DNA of 64,000 nucleotides from Rhizophagus irregularis (Eukaryota; Glomeromycota; Glomeromycetes; Glomerales; Glomeraceae). The DNA is taken from contig NC_089457.1 of assembly GCF_026210795.1 (NCBI RefSeq), positions 248,001 to 312,000 of the forward strand. Reading direction: 5' to 3'. This document shows, piece by piece, positions 46,145-56,009 of this stretch (position 1 is its first letter; each line of letters begins with the position of its first letter). The notes under the pieces are model-generated. The model saw nothing but the letters and a program-made list of their open reading frames with translations. It did no database searches and was not told where the DNA came from. The position numbers were made by a program, and so were the translations under genes.

Positions 46145-46161
46145 GGAAAAGAATAAAACTA

Positions 46162-47144
46162 GGGTTGGTCACCCTATCTCAGTGGTTAGTCACTGAGACC
46201 CTCATTAAGCCTGAGTATGGTGAGGTCGCAGGTTCGATTCCCATGACCACGGAAATAAAAAGAATTTTACTGCGGACGCTACAACCAATAGCATGAAGGT
46301 ACAGGGATTAGTGTAGTTGGACTGCATCATGGTGAATTAGTGTGTACGGTTAGGCCGCACATTTCAACTAAGGGTCATGGTGTCCTTCTAACGTTCCCTA
46401 TGAGGCCATTGCACGCGCTGCAGTCCCGTCCTTTCGGGCGGTCCACTACTATACTCGGACTTCCTCCCGTCCGGGTGGTCACTCTACGATACCGCTTGGG
46501 GTCAGTAATGGCTAGATGGTTGTTCTAGATGGTAAAGCTGAGGGTGCAATGTCTTAGTGGTAGTTAGACCTTCTGTTAGGTCTTAGATCAATCCAAGCGT
46601 GTTCGTGCACGAACAGGTAGTACTGCCATGCAGTCGATTCCCTACTCCTCGGCCCTGGCTTGGTGATCCCTGGTGGTTGATACCCACCATAATGGGGTGA
46701 TCCTGGACAGATGCCTGCTACTTCCTGTCCGAGTGGTCACTACAAAGTATACCACTTGGGGTAAACAACTGTACTATCGGTGCTGGGTAATCGCGGGCTG
46801 TAGTGGCGCTTTGAGTGAGACTTAGTACTTCAAATGGTGGTATGGAAGGGTACTAGATGGTTGATGTTACCTGTCAAAAGTCCTCCATGAAAGTAGATGC
46901 TCTCTAAAGGTCGTAAAATAAATTGAGTATCAGTATCATGCAATGGGTATAGGATGAGTAGGCGGCGTGTACCTAGCTTCAGATCAGCCTAAAATGGCCC
47001 GATGGGGGATGTCTTCTATAGTGGTGCTGTTACCTGAGGAATTAAGTACTCGGTTTAATGGTTGCCCATTGAAGATGATAGGACACAGACCCGAGATTAG
47101 TCTCATAAGAGGCAATGGGTGGTCTGGCCGTAAACACTTGCAAA
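46162..47144 (+). mobile_element. SINE-B copy 1
   Basis: 983 bp flanked by GGAAAAGAATAAAACTA at 46145-46161 and 47145-47161. It begins GGGTTGGTCACCCTATCTCA, with A box-like CAGTGGTTAGTCACTGAG and B box GGTTCGATTCCC at about 46230. A second tRNA-like module lies at about 46545-46650 (GTCTTAGTGGTAG; B box decayed to CAGTCGATTCCC). Two similar bodies, each containing GTGGTCACT and CTTGGGGT, follow the two modules, so the element is dimeric. The 3-prime half differs from SINE-A. Pol III transcription is expected from the boxes; no protein is encoded. Confidence 0.82.
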
Positions 47145-47161
47145 GGAAAAGAATAAAACTA

Positions 47162-48152
47162 GGGGTTGGTCACCCTATCTCAGTGGTTAGTCACTGAGAC
47201 CCTCATTAAGCCTGAGTATGGTGAGGTCGCAGGTTCGATTCCCATGACCACGGAAATAAAAGAATTTTACTGCGGACGCTACAACCAATAGCGCGAAGGT
47301 ACAGGGATTAGTGTAGTGGACTGCATCACAAGTGGAATTAGGCGTGTACCTGCTAGGGCCGCACATTTCAACTAAGGTCATAATGGTCCTTCTAACGTTC
47401 CCATGAGCCATTGGCAATGGCGTCAGCAAAGTTCTCGCTCCTTGAAGTCACTACTACACCTTATGGGGACTTCCTCACAAGGTCTGGGTGGTCACTCTAC
47501 GATACCGCTTGGGGCCAGTAATCGGCTAGATGGTCATCCTAGATGGTAAAGCTGGAGGCAGCAATGTCTTAGCTGGTAGCTTAAGGGGACCTTCTTGTTA
47601 GTGCCAGACCAACCAAGGCGTTCGTTCGCACAGTAACAGGTGAGCACGGCTATTCTTCGATTCCCTACTCCTTGGGTCCTTGGCTTGGTGATCCCTGGTG
47701 GTTCCGATACCCACCATAAAATGGTGATCCCTGGACAGATGCTCACATTTCCTGTCTGAGTTGGTCACTTACAAGATACCACGGTGTAAACAACTGCATT
47801 AATGGCGTTGCAGGAATCGCGCTGTAAGTGGGCTTTGAGTGAGACTAGTACCTAAAATTATAATGGAAGGGTACTAGATGGTTGACGTTAATTTGCCGAA
47901 AGTCCTCCATGAAAGTAGATGTTCTCTAAAGGCTGCAGAATAAATTTGGAGATCAGTATCACGCAATGGATATGCACAGAGGCGCGTACCTAGCTTCAGA
48001 TCAGCCTAAAAATGGCCCGATGGGGGATGTCTTCATAGTGGTGCTGTTGCGACCGTGCTCGGTATAATGGTTGCCCATTGAAGATGATAGGACACGCACC
48101 CGAGATTAGTTTCCCAGAGGCAATGGGTGGTCTGGCCGTAAACACTTGCAAA
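47162..48152 (+). mobile_element. SINE-B copy 2
   Basis: Begins GGGGTTGGTCACCC directly after the shared flank at 47145-47161 and ends at another copy of the flank (48153-48169). Same dimeric layout as copy 1 but with many small indels, suggesting it is older or less constrained. Head to tail with copy 1. Confidence 0.82.
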
Positions 48153-48316
48153 GGAAAAGAATAAAACTAAAAAAGGATAAAACTAAACTCTCTCCTGTTG
48201 CCTTCACGACAATATTGCGACAAAAAATAAAAAAGATTTTTTCGAAGTATTTTTATTATTTACTTCGCGTTACTATTAACTATTACATATTTTAGTTCTC
48301 CCTTCTACTTTTAGCT

Positions 48317-50317
48317 ATGACTAACAAACGAAATAATAAAGCTTCTGGTACTTCTGCTCCAAAACGTCCTGCCCAGAGCCCTCCTTCTGGCAACGTTCAA
48401 GGTCAAGGTTCTTCTGCTTCTGCTCCTAGTCCTACTTCGCAACCTTCGACTGACAACTCTGCAAAACGCACACGGGTTTCTTCTGAACCCGTTATGGACC
48501 AAGACAATATTTTGACTCCTCCTGCTCCTCAGGACAATACTTCAACTTCTTCCCCCCCTCCCGTTGATACCAACGCGTCCCCTTCAGTTCCTGATTCTGG
48601 TACCTCCCTTGATGACTCCCAACACTCCCCTTCTAACTCTGCAGACAAAGGAAAATCTGTAGAAATTTTGCCTCCAGAACCTGAACACACCGCGTCTCCT
48701 GACGCGTCTACTGCTGCTATACAATCTTCCCCCCTTCGCTTTTACGCTGCGGCTGCGCCCTCTACTATCGAAAACTTTTGGACTCACTTCAAAACCAATT
48801 GCGAAGCTTGTGACACGACTGACCGAGAATTCTCCTCCTTTTCCTTTTATGGTAGTAAAGTTACCACTCAAGGATCAGGCGATAATAAACTTATCGTTAT
48901 CTACTTTCGTTCCAAACCCGATATGGAAAAAGCTATCGCTGCACCTATCGCCTCCCTGCATGATCTACAGTTTCACAAACATGACCCATCTGCTAAAAAG
49001 GCAGATGAACAGCTTCGTACCCCTGGTAGTTACCGACATCCCTTTCTCCACCGATGCACAATTAGGGTCGGTCACTTTCTCTGTTATGGTATTGTTACCC
49101 ACTGCCGCACGCGTCTTTCAAAACTTTATCGCACTGCGTATATAGTTTTCGACTCAGCCACCTCCCTGGACCAATTCGATACCACGTGGGCCATTCTTTG
49201 TACTGGACATTATTTACGCGTTTGCCCAGCCTCTCATTCACCTGACCAACGCGCTATTAGGCGTGCTCATGTTGCACTTCTTGCCGGCCTCCCTCGCGGT
49301 TCTGTTGCCGCTGACCTTTCCGAAATCGCCGATGAAGTTTCCGCTAAAAGCGTCAACATCCCTTTCTCTTACAATTCCTACAATCCTAAACCTTACGCTT
49401 ATGTACACTTTTCCTCTGCTGCTACTAAAGAATCGGCCATGGGAATTACTTGTGCTCTCAAATCAATTGGCCTTACTTGGCATGAACCTACCGATGTCTC
49501 CTCTCTTTGTCATCGTTGTGGTCACCCTGGTTGTAATCCGGACAGATGTGATTCGTCACGTGCTCTGCAACGTCCTTCTCGCCCATGGTCTAGCAATGAT
49601 AAATTACGTGAATTATATAATAAACACTTACCTCCTTCCCATCCTGCTAAACGTCATAACCGTTTTGCGCGTCCTGCTAACTCTGAACATAGATCTTATG
49701 CTGATGTCGCTGGTAGGAAAGTTCCTTCCCGATCTCAATCTCGCCCTAGATCTTCACGTTCACGTTCTCGTCCCAGTAATCGTCGTCATCCTCATCGTCC
49801 TTCTCAATCTGAATTGGATCACGACATTGCTGCAATGGATGTCCCGCCTTTGATGGATTGGCAACGTATTACTGAACAAATTACTATTATACTCGAAGAA
49901 ATTACTTACCTTACCACGGAATTTGCCCAACTTCAAAATCGAGTTAAATGGCTAGAAGACCACTATTCTTCTCCTTCTATTTCAAGGACCCAACAACCTC
50001 CAGCTCCTCCTATTCCCGATATTGAATCGATGAACCAAGGATGGGATAATATTGAACCCTCTGATCCTCGACATCTTAGTGACAATCTCATGGACTTTAG
50101 TTCTTCTGTTTCACCATCGAATGATCCAAGTTTTACTGCTCATTCACATATTCCTCTCCCTCCCCGTATGAGTTTGATCCCTGGTCCTGCCTCATCACCA
50201 CAAGATCGCCTTTCCTCTCTTACTGCTACAGTTACTGAACTCACTAAAACCGTTCAACAAGGCATGGCTCAACAAAAGCAATTCTTGGCTGCTCGCGATA
50301 ACGCGAACTCCTATTAA
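48317..50317 (+). CDS. LINE-A ORF1 protein, 666 residues, intact
   Basis: Begins MTNKRNNKASGTSAPKRPAQ about 130 bp into the element, with a Ser/Pro-rich low-complexity leader to about residue 150. A central globular part of about 150-390 contains RTAYIVFDSATSLDQFDTTW and PYAYVHFSSAATKESAM, which look like RRM-style strands. A Cys/His cluster at about 397-411 (CHRCGHPGCNPDRC) could bind zinc. An Arg/Ser-rich basic stretch (about 465-500) and a coiled-coil candidate (about 513-550) follow. Family role: nucleic-acid binding and RNP assembly with the element RNA. The stop is 56 nt before ORF2. Codon use is C- and T-rich compared with the AT-rich surroundings. No lesion is seen. Confidence 0.88.
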   Translation: MTNKRNNKASGTSAPKRPAQSPPSGNVQGQGSSASAPSPTSQPSTDNSAKRTRVSSEPVMDQDNILTPPAPQDNTSTSSPPPVDTNASPSVPDSGTSLDDSQHSPSNSADKGKSVEILPPEPEHTASPDASTAAIQSSPLRFYAAAAPSTIENFWTHFKTNCEACDTTDREFSSFSFYGSKVTTQGSGDNKLIVIYFRSKPDMEKAIAAPIASLHDLQFHKHDPSAKKADEQLRTPGSYRHPFLHRCTIRVGHFLCYGIVTHCRTRLSKLYRTAYIVFDSATSLDQFDTTWAILCTGHYLRVCPASHSPDQRAIRRAHVALLAGLPRGSVAADLSEIADEVSAKSVNIPFSYNSYNPKPYAYVHFSSAATKESAMGITCALKSIGLTWHEPTDVSSLCHRCGHPGCNPDRCDSSRALQRPSRPWSSNDKLRELYNKHLPPSHPAKRHNRFARPANSEHRSYADVAGRKVPSRSQSRPRSSRSRSRPSNRRHPHRPSQSELDHDIAAMDVPPLMDWQRITEQITIILEEITYLTTEFAQLQNRVKWLEDHYSSPSISRTQQPPAPPIPDIESMNQGWDNIEPSDPRHLSDNLMDFSSSVSPSNDPSFTAHSHIPLPPRMSLIPGPASSPQDRLSSLTATVTELTKTVQQGMAQQKQFLAARDNANSY

Positions 50318-50373
50318 TCTTTGATTACTATTTATCCTCCTTTACTACTTACGCTCCTTATCATAGTGTAGTA

Positions 50374-51294
50374 ATGATGGACAACAATAATCATAATTTT
50401 TCTCCCCACCCTTCTCCCCTTATTAAATTTGGTCAAATTAATGTTAATGGTTTATGTTCTCCGGTCCGACAACAACATTTGCTTAATTTCTTTCTCCACT
50501 CTTCTTTCGGTGCTTTATCTTTGAATGATACTCGCCTTTCCCCTTCAAACGCTAAATTTGTTTTCAATAATAAACATTCCCAACATCATTTTAGGTCCTA
50601 TTGGGCCTGTTCGACTTTTTCTCATCCCCATGATGGTGTTGGCATTTTACTTCGTAATCCTCTTTATAAACATGTTCAAACTATTGATTCTTGGAATGGT
50701 CGCCTTCTTAAATTAGACCTTTTTTTTCATCAAACTAAAATTTCTATCATTTCTTTATATTATCTTCCTTCTGGTTCCATTCATCAATCTATTTGTAATG
50801 ATTTTATTGCCAAACTTTTTTCTTGGCTCGATCATGCCCGTGCTAATAATTATTTTGTAGTTATCCTTGGCGACTTCAATATTGATGAAGTCGCTCATTC
50901 CAACTATTCATCCAATCATTTCAAAGTTCTCCGTTTACTTTCCTCTCGGGTTTTCACCGATCATCAAGCTCATTCTTCTTCCGATGGTCCTGATCCCACC
51001 TTTTATCATACCAATGGATCTTCTAGACTAGATTATATCTGGTCTTCACTTGGTTTTCCTGCTCCTGGTCTTTTTTCGCAAGTGGTTGATTGTCCTTATC
51101 TTCTGGATCGTCCTTTCACGGATCACAAAGCTCTCATAACTCTTTTTGACTTCAGTTCTTGTTTTGCCATTTTGGCTAAATCTCGACTTAAACAAAAAAA
51201 GAAATGCGTACTATTTTCTCTTATACTTCCACTTCAACTGATCAATGGAATAATTTTACTGCTGAAGTGGATGATTCTCTTGGAGTATATCTAG
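50374..51294 (+). CDS. LINE-A ORF2, APE-type endonuclease segment
   Basis: Starts MMDNNNHNFSPHPSPLIKFG. Endonuclease landmarks in order: QINVNGL (about residue 22), SLNDTRL (metal-site Glu position occupied by Asn-Asp), GVGILLRN, LYYLPSG, VILGDFNID (about 165), SRLDYIW (about 216) and FTDHKALI (about 249). The frame then runs out at 51294, overlapping the reverse transcriptase frame from 51204. An A-rich run near 51192-51200 is the likely site of a one-base indel that separates parts normally joined in one ORF2, although programmed frameshifting is not excluded. Expected role: nicking target DNA for target-primed reverse transcription. Confidence 0.85.
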   Translation: MMDNNNHNFSPHPSPLIKFGQINVNGLCSPVRQQHLLNFFLHSSFGALSLNDTRLSPSNAKFVFNNKHSQHHFRSYWACSTFSHPHDGVGILLRNPLYKHVQTIDSWNGRLLKLDLFFHQTKISIISLYYLPSGSIHQSICNDFIAKLFSWLDHARANNYFVVILGDFNIDEVAHSNYSSNHFKVLRLLSSRVFTDHQAHSSSDGPDPTFYHTNGSSRLDYIWSSLGFPAPGLFSQVVDCPYLLDRPFTDHKALITLFDFSSCFAILAKSRLKQKKKCVLFSLILPLQLINGIILLLKWMILLEYI

Positions 51295-54200
51295 ATAGAC
51301 AATATAACACTCGTCTTGATTTTTCTTCTCTTTCTCTTGATCGTATGTGGCATGCTTTGAAAGCTGCCATACTTAGTGCTGCAATTGAAACCTTACCCTT
51401 TCAAAAAGTCTCTAACACGCACCGACATTCATACTCTCCTGAATTAACTAAACTTATTGCTATTAACAAGTTTTTAGATCGATTTTTATACCGTCTTACC
51501 ACTCGTCGTTCTAATCGGCCTATTCAAATTGCACAAATGACTGCTGCTTTACCCTTCCATCTTGAGAATCTTGCATCCTTGCTTCCTGATTATTTAGTTC
51601 CTACATATTCCACAACTCCTGTATCTGTATTTAAATCATTTTTACGGTCACAGAAGAATTTAGTTTCTGCCTTTTTATCTACTAAATTCGCCCAACATCT
51701 TACGGACTCTGTGGAATACTATACCACATTACGTGACGAACACTTTACGAATTCGCTTGGCACCTTTATAGGCTCTGCCCCATCGGTTGAAAAACGTTCG
51801 ATTGTTCTTGACCGCGTCCTGGTTATCCTAGACTCTACCCCTACTCTTCTAACGGATCCTTCAGATATTAAACAAGCTGCTATTACTCATTTTCAATCAA
51901 TTGTTTCTCCTCCGTTGGTCTGTCATTCTTCCATTGCTTCATTTCCTGCTCGGTGGCAACAAGCTTACACCCCTCTTCCTGGTGTATCCGCTTCTTTGTA
52001 TGATCCTGTTTTGGCGCCTATTTCTCTACAAGAATGGTCTGCTGTGATCTCCTCCATGCCTAATAACAAAGCTTCTGGCCCTTCAAAAATCTCTTATGAG
52101 ATGATTAAACATTTGTCCGGTGAAGCCTTGGATTTCTCTCTTTTACTTGCCAATACTTGCCTTTCTCGCGGTGATATTCCTGCCGACTGGCGTAAAGCCG
52201 TGGTTTATCCCATTCCTAAGCCTCATGACTTTGATGCTCAGCTCAAGAACACTCGACCTATTACTCTTTTGGAAATGATTCGGAAATGTGTAGTCAAGGT
52301 CGTCACTAATCGTCTTTCTAATATCCTTGCTGATGGTAAAATTCTTCAAGGAGGTAACTTTGCAGGTCTACCTGGTGGTTCTACTGATGTCCCTATCAAA
52401 ATGCTTGATGCGATTATCCATCAACAAAAACATGACTCTTCTGATAATCAAGAATTATGGATCGTTTCTCAAGATATCTCTAAAGCTTTTGATTCTATGG
52501 ATTTGAATATGCTTAAATTAGCTTTAGTTAGATTACATATTCCCGCACTTTTAGTGCAATTTATTTTGAATCTTTTTACACGACGGAAAAACAAAATTAT
52601 AACTTGTCATGGCGATACAGCTGCTTATCGAGTACGTGTTGGTATCGATCAAGGAGAGATTATTTCCCCTTTACTCTGGGTTATTTACTTAGATCCCTTA
52701 CTTACTGCTTTGAATCAAGATGCACGTGATCCCTTTGTCCTGAAATCTTCAGCTCTTTTAGAATATTCTCCACTTGAATTTGAACAACATTCTTTGCCAA
52801 TTTCGCATTTGACTTTCATGGATGATTCTACACTTGTAGCCTCTTCGAAATCTGGAATTGAAGATCGTCTTTCTATAACTGCTGAATTTTATACTTTGAA
52901 TAATGTTCAAGCTAATTCTGCAAAATATGTTCTTCTTTCATCGTCTTCCCCTTCTTCGAAGATTGTTTTTGAACTTTCACCTTCTTCCTTAGTTTCCAAT
53001 TTGTCTCTTTCCCTTTCCTCTTTGCCTTTGAACACTTCGTTTCGTTTTTTAGGTGTTTGGTTTTCTTTATCCGCCTCCTCCCAATTTGTGCTTAAACAAG
53101 CGCGCTCTATGGTTAAAGATATGGCTGCTCTCCTTGGTCCAAAGAAATTATTGGCGCCACATGTGGCCTATCTATACAATGCTGTCCTTCTTCCGAGATT
53201 GGAATTTCGTCTTCAAACTACTCTCTTTTCAGAAAACATTGTTCAATCAATTGTTACACCTATGTTTTCAGTCCTTAGAAGAAAAGCTGGCCTTGCCGCT
53301 ACTACTCCACTGGCTTTACTCTTCTTAAAACTTCCTTTCTCTATTCAGAATGCCTTCTACCGATTTCTCTCTTCTCATGTGGCTTTTTGGCAAAAAATTT
53401 TTACGCATCCAGATTTTAAAGACTTTGCCAGTTATGCTATTTCATACCTTCAAGGCTTTTTGGGCGCGGAGAGTTGCCCATCTGCCATTAATCTAGAACC
53501 ATGGTCACAAATTGTCTCCTTACGGACGCATACTTTGTTTAACACCCTTTTGTTTTCTTCACGACAAAATATCACATGGTCTCTCTTTTTTCGACCTCCG
53601 AGGCGTGATCTACAACCGGCGATGCCGCTCCGATCCATTTTACCACATTCTAATTTTCAATCAAGTTGGAAACTTTGGAAAAATTTGAATATATTTGTGC
53701 TTGCTCAATTGGTTTCTCCTTGTGGACGTTATCTTATGAATTGGTCTGATCTTCGGTACCTTGGTATCGTTGGTCGTAAAGGACGAATTCCTACTTGGTT
53801 TAAATTTATAATTAATAATTTTCTTTCTTCTTCTTCTTCTTCTTTACTTTTACCTTTGTATTTTATTAATCCTTCTTTTACTTTAGCTTCTCCTTGTTTA
53901 TTAGATCATACTGTTAAAGATTATCATTTTTATCCTCAATGGGCTATTAATTTTGATTCTGCTACCCAAACCTTATCTGTTGGCCGTGTGTGTATCACCT
54001 ACAAGAAACAAAACTCAGCTATTATGTCTCATTGGCTTCCTGTATCTACCTCAGCCGATGAACGAACTTATAACCCTTGCCCTGGCTGTGCTCTTAATAT
54101 TCCAGCATTATCCAAGAAATCTGCCATTAAACAACGCTGTAACAGCGAGAAGTGCTTTTTTAATGTAATCCTATCGGATACTGTGGGTTATCCTACCAGA

Positions 54201-54806
54201 AATGCCAAAGTGTTTGCGGCTTATCTTCCCATTACTTTATCTACTTCATGGAGTTACGCCACTTCTTTGGCCCTCGTTCATCTGACGAACTTGCCCTCAA
54301 CCGCTTCTTCCACCTTTCCTCCTCCTGTTAAGGACAGGATAGAAGATGATGTCTTGCCGCCTTCTGTGCAATCCTTGTATACCGATGGCTCTTTGTGTCC
54401 TGCCAACGATTCTTTATCTTCTTCCATGGCTTCTGCTTGGATTGCTTTTGATGATGATGGATTTATCCTTGAATCTTCATCCATGCATCTTCCTTCTTGT
54501 TTCCCTTCAGCTTTACGTTCTGAAATCTATGCTGTTTTATTAGGATTGAATGCCCTTTCTTGTGACTCTTCAATCTCTATTTATACTGATTGTAGTCAAT
54601 TAATTTCACTATGGACACGTTTTGTTGATTCTCCCTTTTCACCGAAGTTGCTTCACGAACCTAATCATCTTCTTTGGCTTTCTATTCGACATCTTATCAT
54701 GGATTGTAATCTTAAAGTCGTTTTGATTAAAGTTCCTGCTCATGGCGATGACTTCCACAATATACAAGCGGATTCTCTGGCAAAAGATGCTCATTTATCT
54801 TTATAA
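51204..54806 (+). CDS. LINE-A ORF2, reverse transcriptase and RNase H segment, 1200 residues
   Basis: RT motifs in order: NNKASGPSKISYEMIKHL (about 286), NTRPITLLEMIRKCVVKVV, SQDISKAFDSMDLNML (about 421, first catalytic Asp), GIDQGEIISPLLWVIYLDPL, LTFMDDSTLVASS (about 535, catalytic FMDD) and FRFLGVWFS. RNase H motifs: SLYTDGS (about 1058), SALRSEIYAVLLGL (about 1101), SIYTDCSQL (about 1126) and HNIQADSLAKDAH (about 1185), so the D-E-D-D set is present. The frame ends at TAA after DAHLSL, where the sister copy at 62-64 kb has a Gln codon, so the stop is a mutation and the protein should continue into 54816-55697. Expected role: copies element RNA at the nicked target. Confidence 0.92.
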   Translation: MRTIFSYTSTSTDQWNNFTAEVDDSLGVYLDRQYNTRLDFSSLSLDRMWHALKAAILSAAIETLPFQKVSNTHRHSYSPELTKLIAINKFLDRFLYRLTTRRSNRPIQIAQMTAALPFHLENLASLLPDYLVPTYSTTPVSVFKSFLRSQKNLVSAFLSTKFAQHLTDSVEYYTTLRDEHFTNSLGTFIGSAPSVEKRSIVLDRVLVILDSTPTLLTDPSDIKQAAITHFQSIVSPPLVCHSSIASFPARWQQAYTPLPGVSASLYDPVLAPISLQEWSAVISSMPNNKASGPSKISYEMIKHLSGEALDFSLLLANTCLSRGDIPADWRKAVVYPIPKPHDFDAQLKNTRPITLLEMIRKCVVKVVTNRLSNILADGKILQGGNFAGLPGGSTDVPIKMLDAIIHQQKHDSSDNQELWIVSQDISKAFDSMDLNMLKLALVRLHIPALLVQFILNLFTRRKNKIITCHGDTAAYRVRVGIDQGEIISPLLWVIYLDPLLTALNQDARDPFVLKSSALLEYSPLEFEQHSLPISHLTFMDDSTLVASSKSGIEDRLSITAEFYTLNNVQANSAKYVLLSSSSPSSKIVFELSPSSLVSNLSLSLSSLPLNTSFRFLGVWFSLSASSQFVLKQARSMVKDMAALLGPKKLLAPHVAYLYNAVLLPRLEFRLQTTLFSENIVQSIVTPMFSVLRRKAGLAATTPLALLFLKLPFSIQNAFYRFLSSHVAFWQKIFTHPDFKDFASYAISYLQGFLGAESCPSAINLEPWSQIVSLRTHTLFNTLLFSSRQNITWSLFFRPPRRDLQPAMPLRSILPHSNFQSSWKLWKNLNIFVLAQLVSPCGRYLMNWSDLRYLGIVGRKGRIPTWFKFIINNFLSSSSSSLLLPLYFINPSFTLASPCLLDHTVKDYHFYPQWAINFDSATQTLSVGRVCITYKKQNSAIMSHWLPVSTSADERTYNPCPGCALNIPALSKKSAIKQRCNSEKCFFNVILSDTVGYPTRNAKVFAAYLPITLSTSWSYATSLALVHLTNLPSTASSTFPPPVKDRIEDDVLPPSVQSLYTDGSLCPANDSLSSSMASAWIAFDDDGFILESSSMHLPSCFPSALRSEIYAVLLGLNALSCDSSISIYTDCSQLISLWTRFVDSPFSPKLLHEPNHLLWLSIRHLIMDCNLKVVLIKVPAHGDDFHNIQADSLAKDAHLSL

Positions 54807-54815
54807 CCTACCGTT

Positions 54816-55697
54816 TTGCCGTTGGCATTTTGTTATGCTCCATGCTTGTTAACTTTCAACTCTTTGCCTATCGACATGAATATCCGTCAATTTTTCCGCT
54901 CTATAGCAGATGCCCGTGCCCTTCTATTCTTTTGTTCATTGGCACGTTTTACTGCTCTTGGTTCTCCATTACTTTTTGATTGGGCTGGTATATACTTTTG
55001 CCTTTCACAAATTAAAGGCTTTGCTTTGCATAAGAATGGTCGTCCTGAATTCTGGATCTTCCGTATCAAACTCCTTTTGGATATGTTGCCTACTTTAACT
55101 ACCCTTCAACAACGCAAACCTTATCTGTATTCTTCCGATTGGCTTTGTCCTCAATGCAACTTAGCTCCTGAAGATTTGAATCATCTTTGGACTTGTCCTT
55201 ACATTCTTCCGGATTTAAATCCGTGTTTAACACATCGTTCTGAAATTATTAAATTCAGAGATTCTTGTTTATCTTCGTTTTTATCTTTGAAGCCTTTGGA
55301 CAATACCTTCCAAACTGGATTCTCTGCTTTAGATTGTTGGGATTATGAATCTCCTTCGCCGTCCTGTCTTTGGCTTACCAGAGGACTATTACCTGCGCAT
55401 TTAACAGCATTTTTGAAACAGCACTTTCCTCTCTCTGTTATATATAAATCCATTTCCCCTCTTCTCAACGACTTTCAAGTCGCTCTTTATGGTGAAATCT
55501 GGTTGTGTCAGAACGTTCTTTTCCATGCTTGGGAAGAGTCGCAGGGTATCTCGGCTGCTTTCAAATTACGTGGCCCATCTCTAAATTCTCCTTCTATTGC
55601 TACTTCTTCACAAAATCACAACTCTTCTTTGGCGACAGTTTCTCAGGACTCCTGGATTTCTTGGATATCCTCTTTTATAATTCAGGGTGGATCATAG
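54816..55697 (+). CDS. LINE-A ORF2, C-terminal segment with CCHC-like finger
   Basis: In the same frame as the RT segment after one stop codon. It contains FWIFRIKLLLDMLPTLTTLQ and the finger CPQCNLAPEDLNHLWTCP (C-x2-C-x8-H-x4-C), usual near the end of ORF2 in several LINE clades and thought to bind nucleic acid. It ends at TAG after IIQGGS; the sister copy has Trp there and continues about 21 more residues. Taken with the upstream stop, LINE-A ORF2 is triply interrupted. Confidence 0.85.
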   Translation: MPLAFCYAPCLLTFNSLPIDMNIRQFFRSIADARALLFFCSLARFTALGSPLLFDWAGIYFCLSQIKGFALHKNGRPEFWIFRIKLLLDMLPTLTTLQQRKPYLYSSDWLCPQCNLAPEDLNHLWTCPYILPDLNPCLTHRSEIIKFRDSCLSSFLSLKPLDNTFQTGFSALDCWDYESPSPSCLWLTRGLLPAHLTAFLKQHFPLSVIYKSISPLLNDFQVALYGEIWLCQNVLFHAWEESQGISAAFKLRGPSLNSPSIATSSQNHNSSLATVSQDSWISWISSFIIQGGS

Positions 55698-55699
55698 AT

Positions 55700-56009
55700 C
55701 TCGCACTTGGATTTTCTGCGCCGCTTAACAGTTCAACCTCTTAGGATTTCTTTCTGGTAACGGACTGGATTTTTGGATGTTGGATAGTTGACTCACACTG
55801 GCCTTCGGGTAAAGTTGGGGTATGCGATTCTGTAATAGTTTAGTTTTTCTTTTCTTTAATTTTATTTTAGTTTAGATTTCTTTACTTGTATGAGTCGTGA
55901 AGCTACTCTTTTTATTTTTTAGTATATTTTCTTATTTTTGTAATATTGTTCGATCATATTTTCGAATCTTAAATATAAATAAAAGATAAAGTCATAAGAC
56001 TGTTTGCAC
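55700..56009 (+). other. LINE-A 3-prime untranslated region
   Basis: After the end of ORF2 the element has about 250-300 bp of T-rich sequence ending AAAAGATAAAGTCATAAGAC and TGTTTGCAC. The same sequence is found inverted at 61950-62199. It lacks a poly-A tail, so a structured or sequence-specific 3-prime end is likely. Confidence 0.75.

Larger units (their letters stand above)
48186..56009 (+). mobile_element. LINE-A, near full-length non-LTR retrotransposon with APE endonuclease, RT and RNase H
   Basis: About 7.8 kb. The 5-prime flank is a partial GGATAAAACTA copy (48174-48185) and the 3-prime flank is GGAAAATAATAAAACTA at 56010-56026. It carries ORF1 with a zinc-binding motif and ORF2 with endonuclease, reverse transcriptase, RNase H and a C-terminal CCHC-like finger. 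The 3-prime end is AAGTCATAAGACTGTTTGCAC with no poly-A tail. EN-RT-RNH order places it among I/Tad/LOA-like LINEs. Three lesions (one frameshift, two nonsense changes) make this copy defective; a second copy at 61950-64000 shows the intact C-terminal frame. Confidence 0.92.

Noticed and set aside
44208-47746. Short open frames within the SINEs
   Set aside because: They lie in tRNA-headed elements, differ between copies because of indels, and have no family resemblance.
48311-48871. Minus-strand frames opposite ORF1
   Set aside because: Antisense shadows of the Ser/Pro/Arg-rich ORF1, whose codon pattern suits the plus strand.
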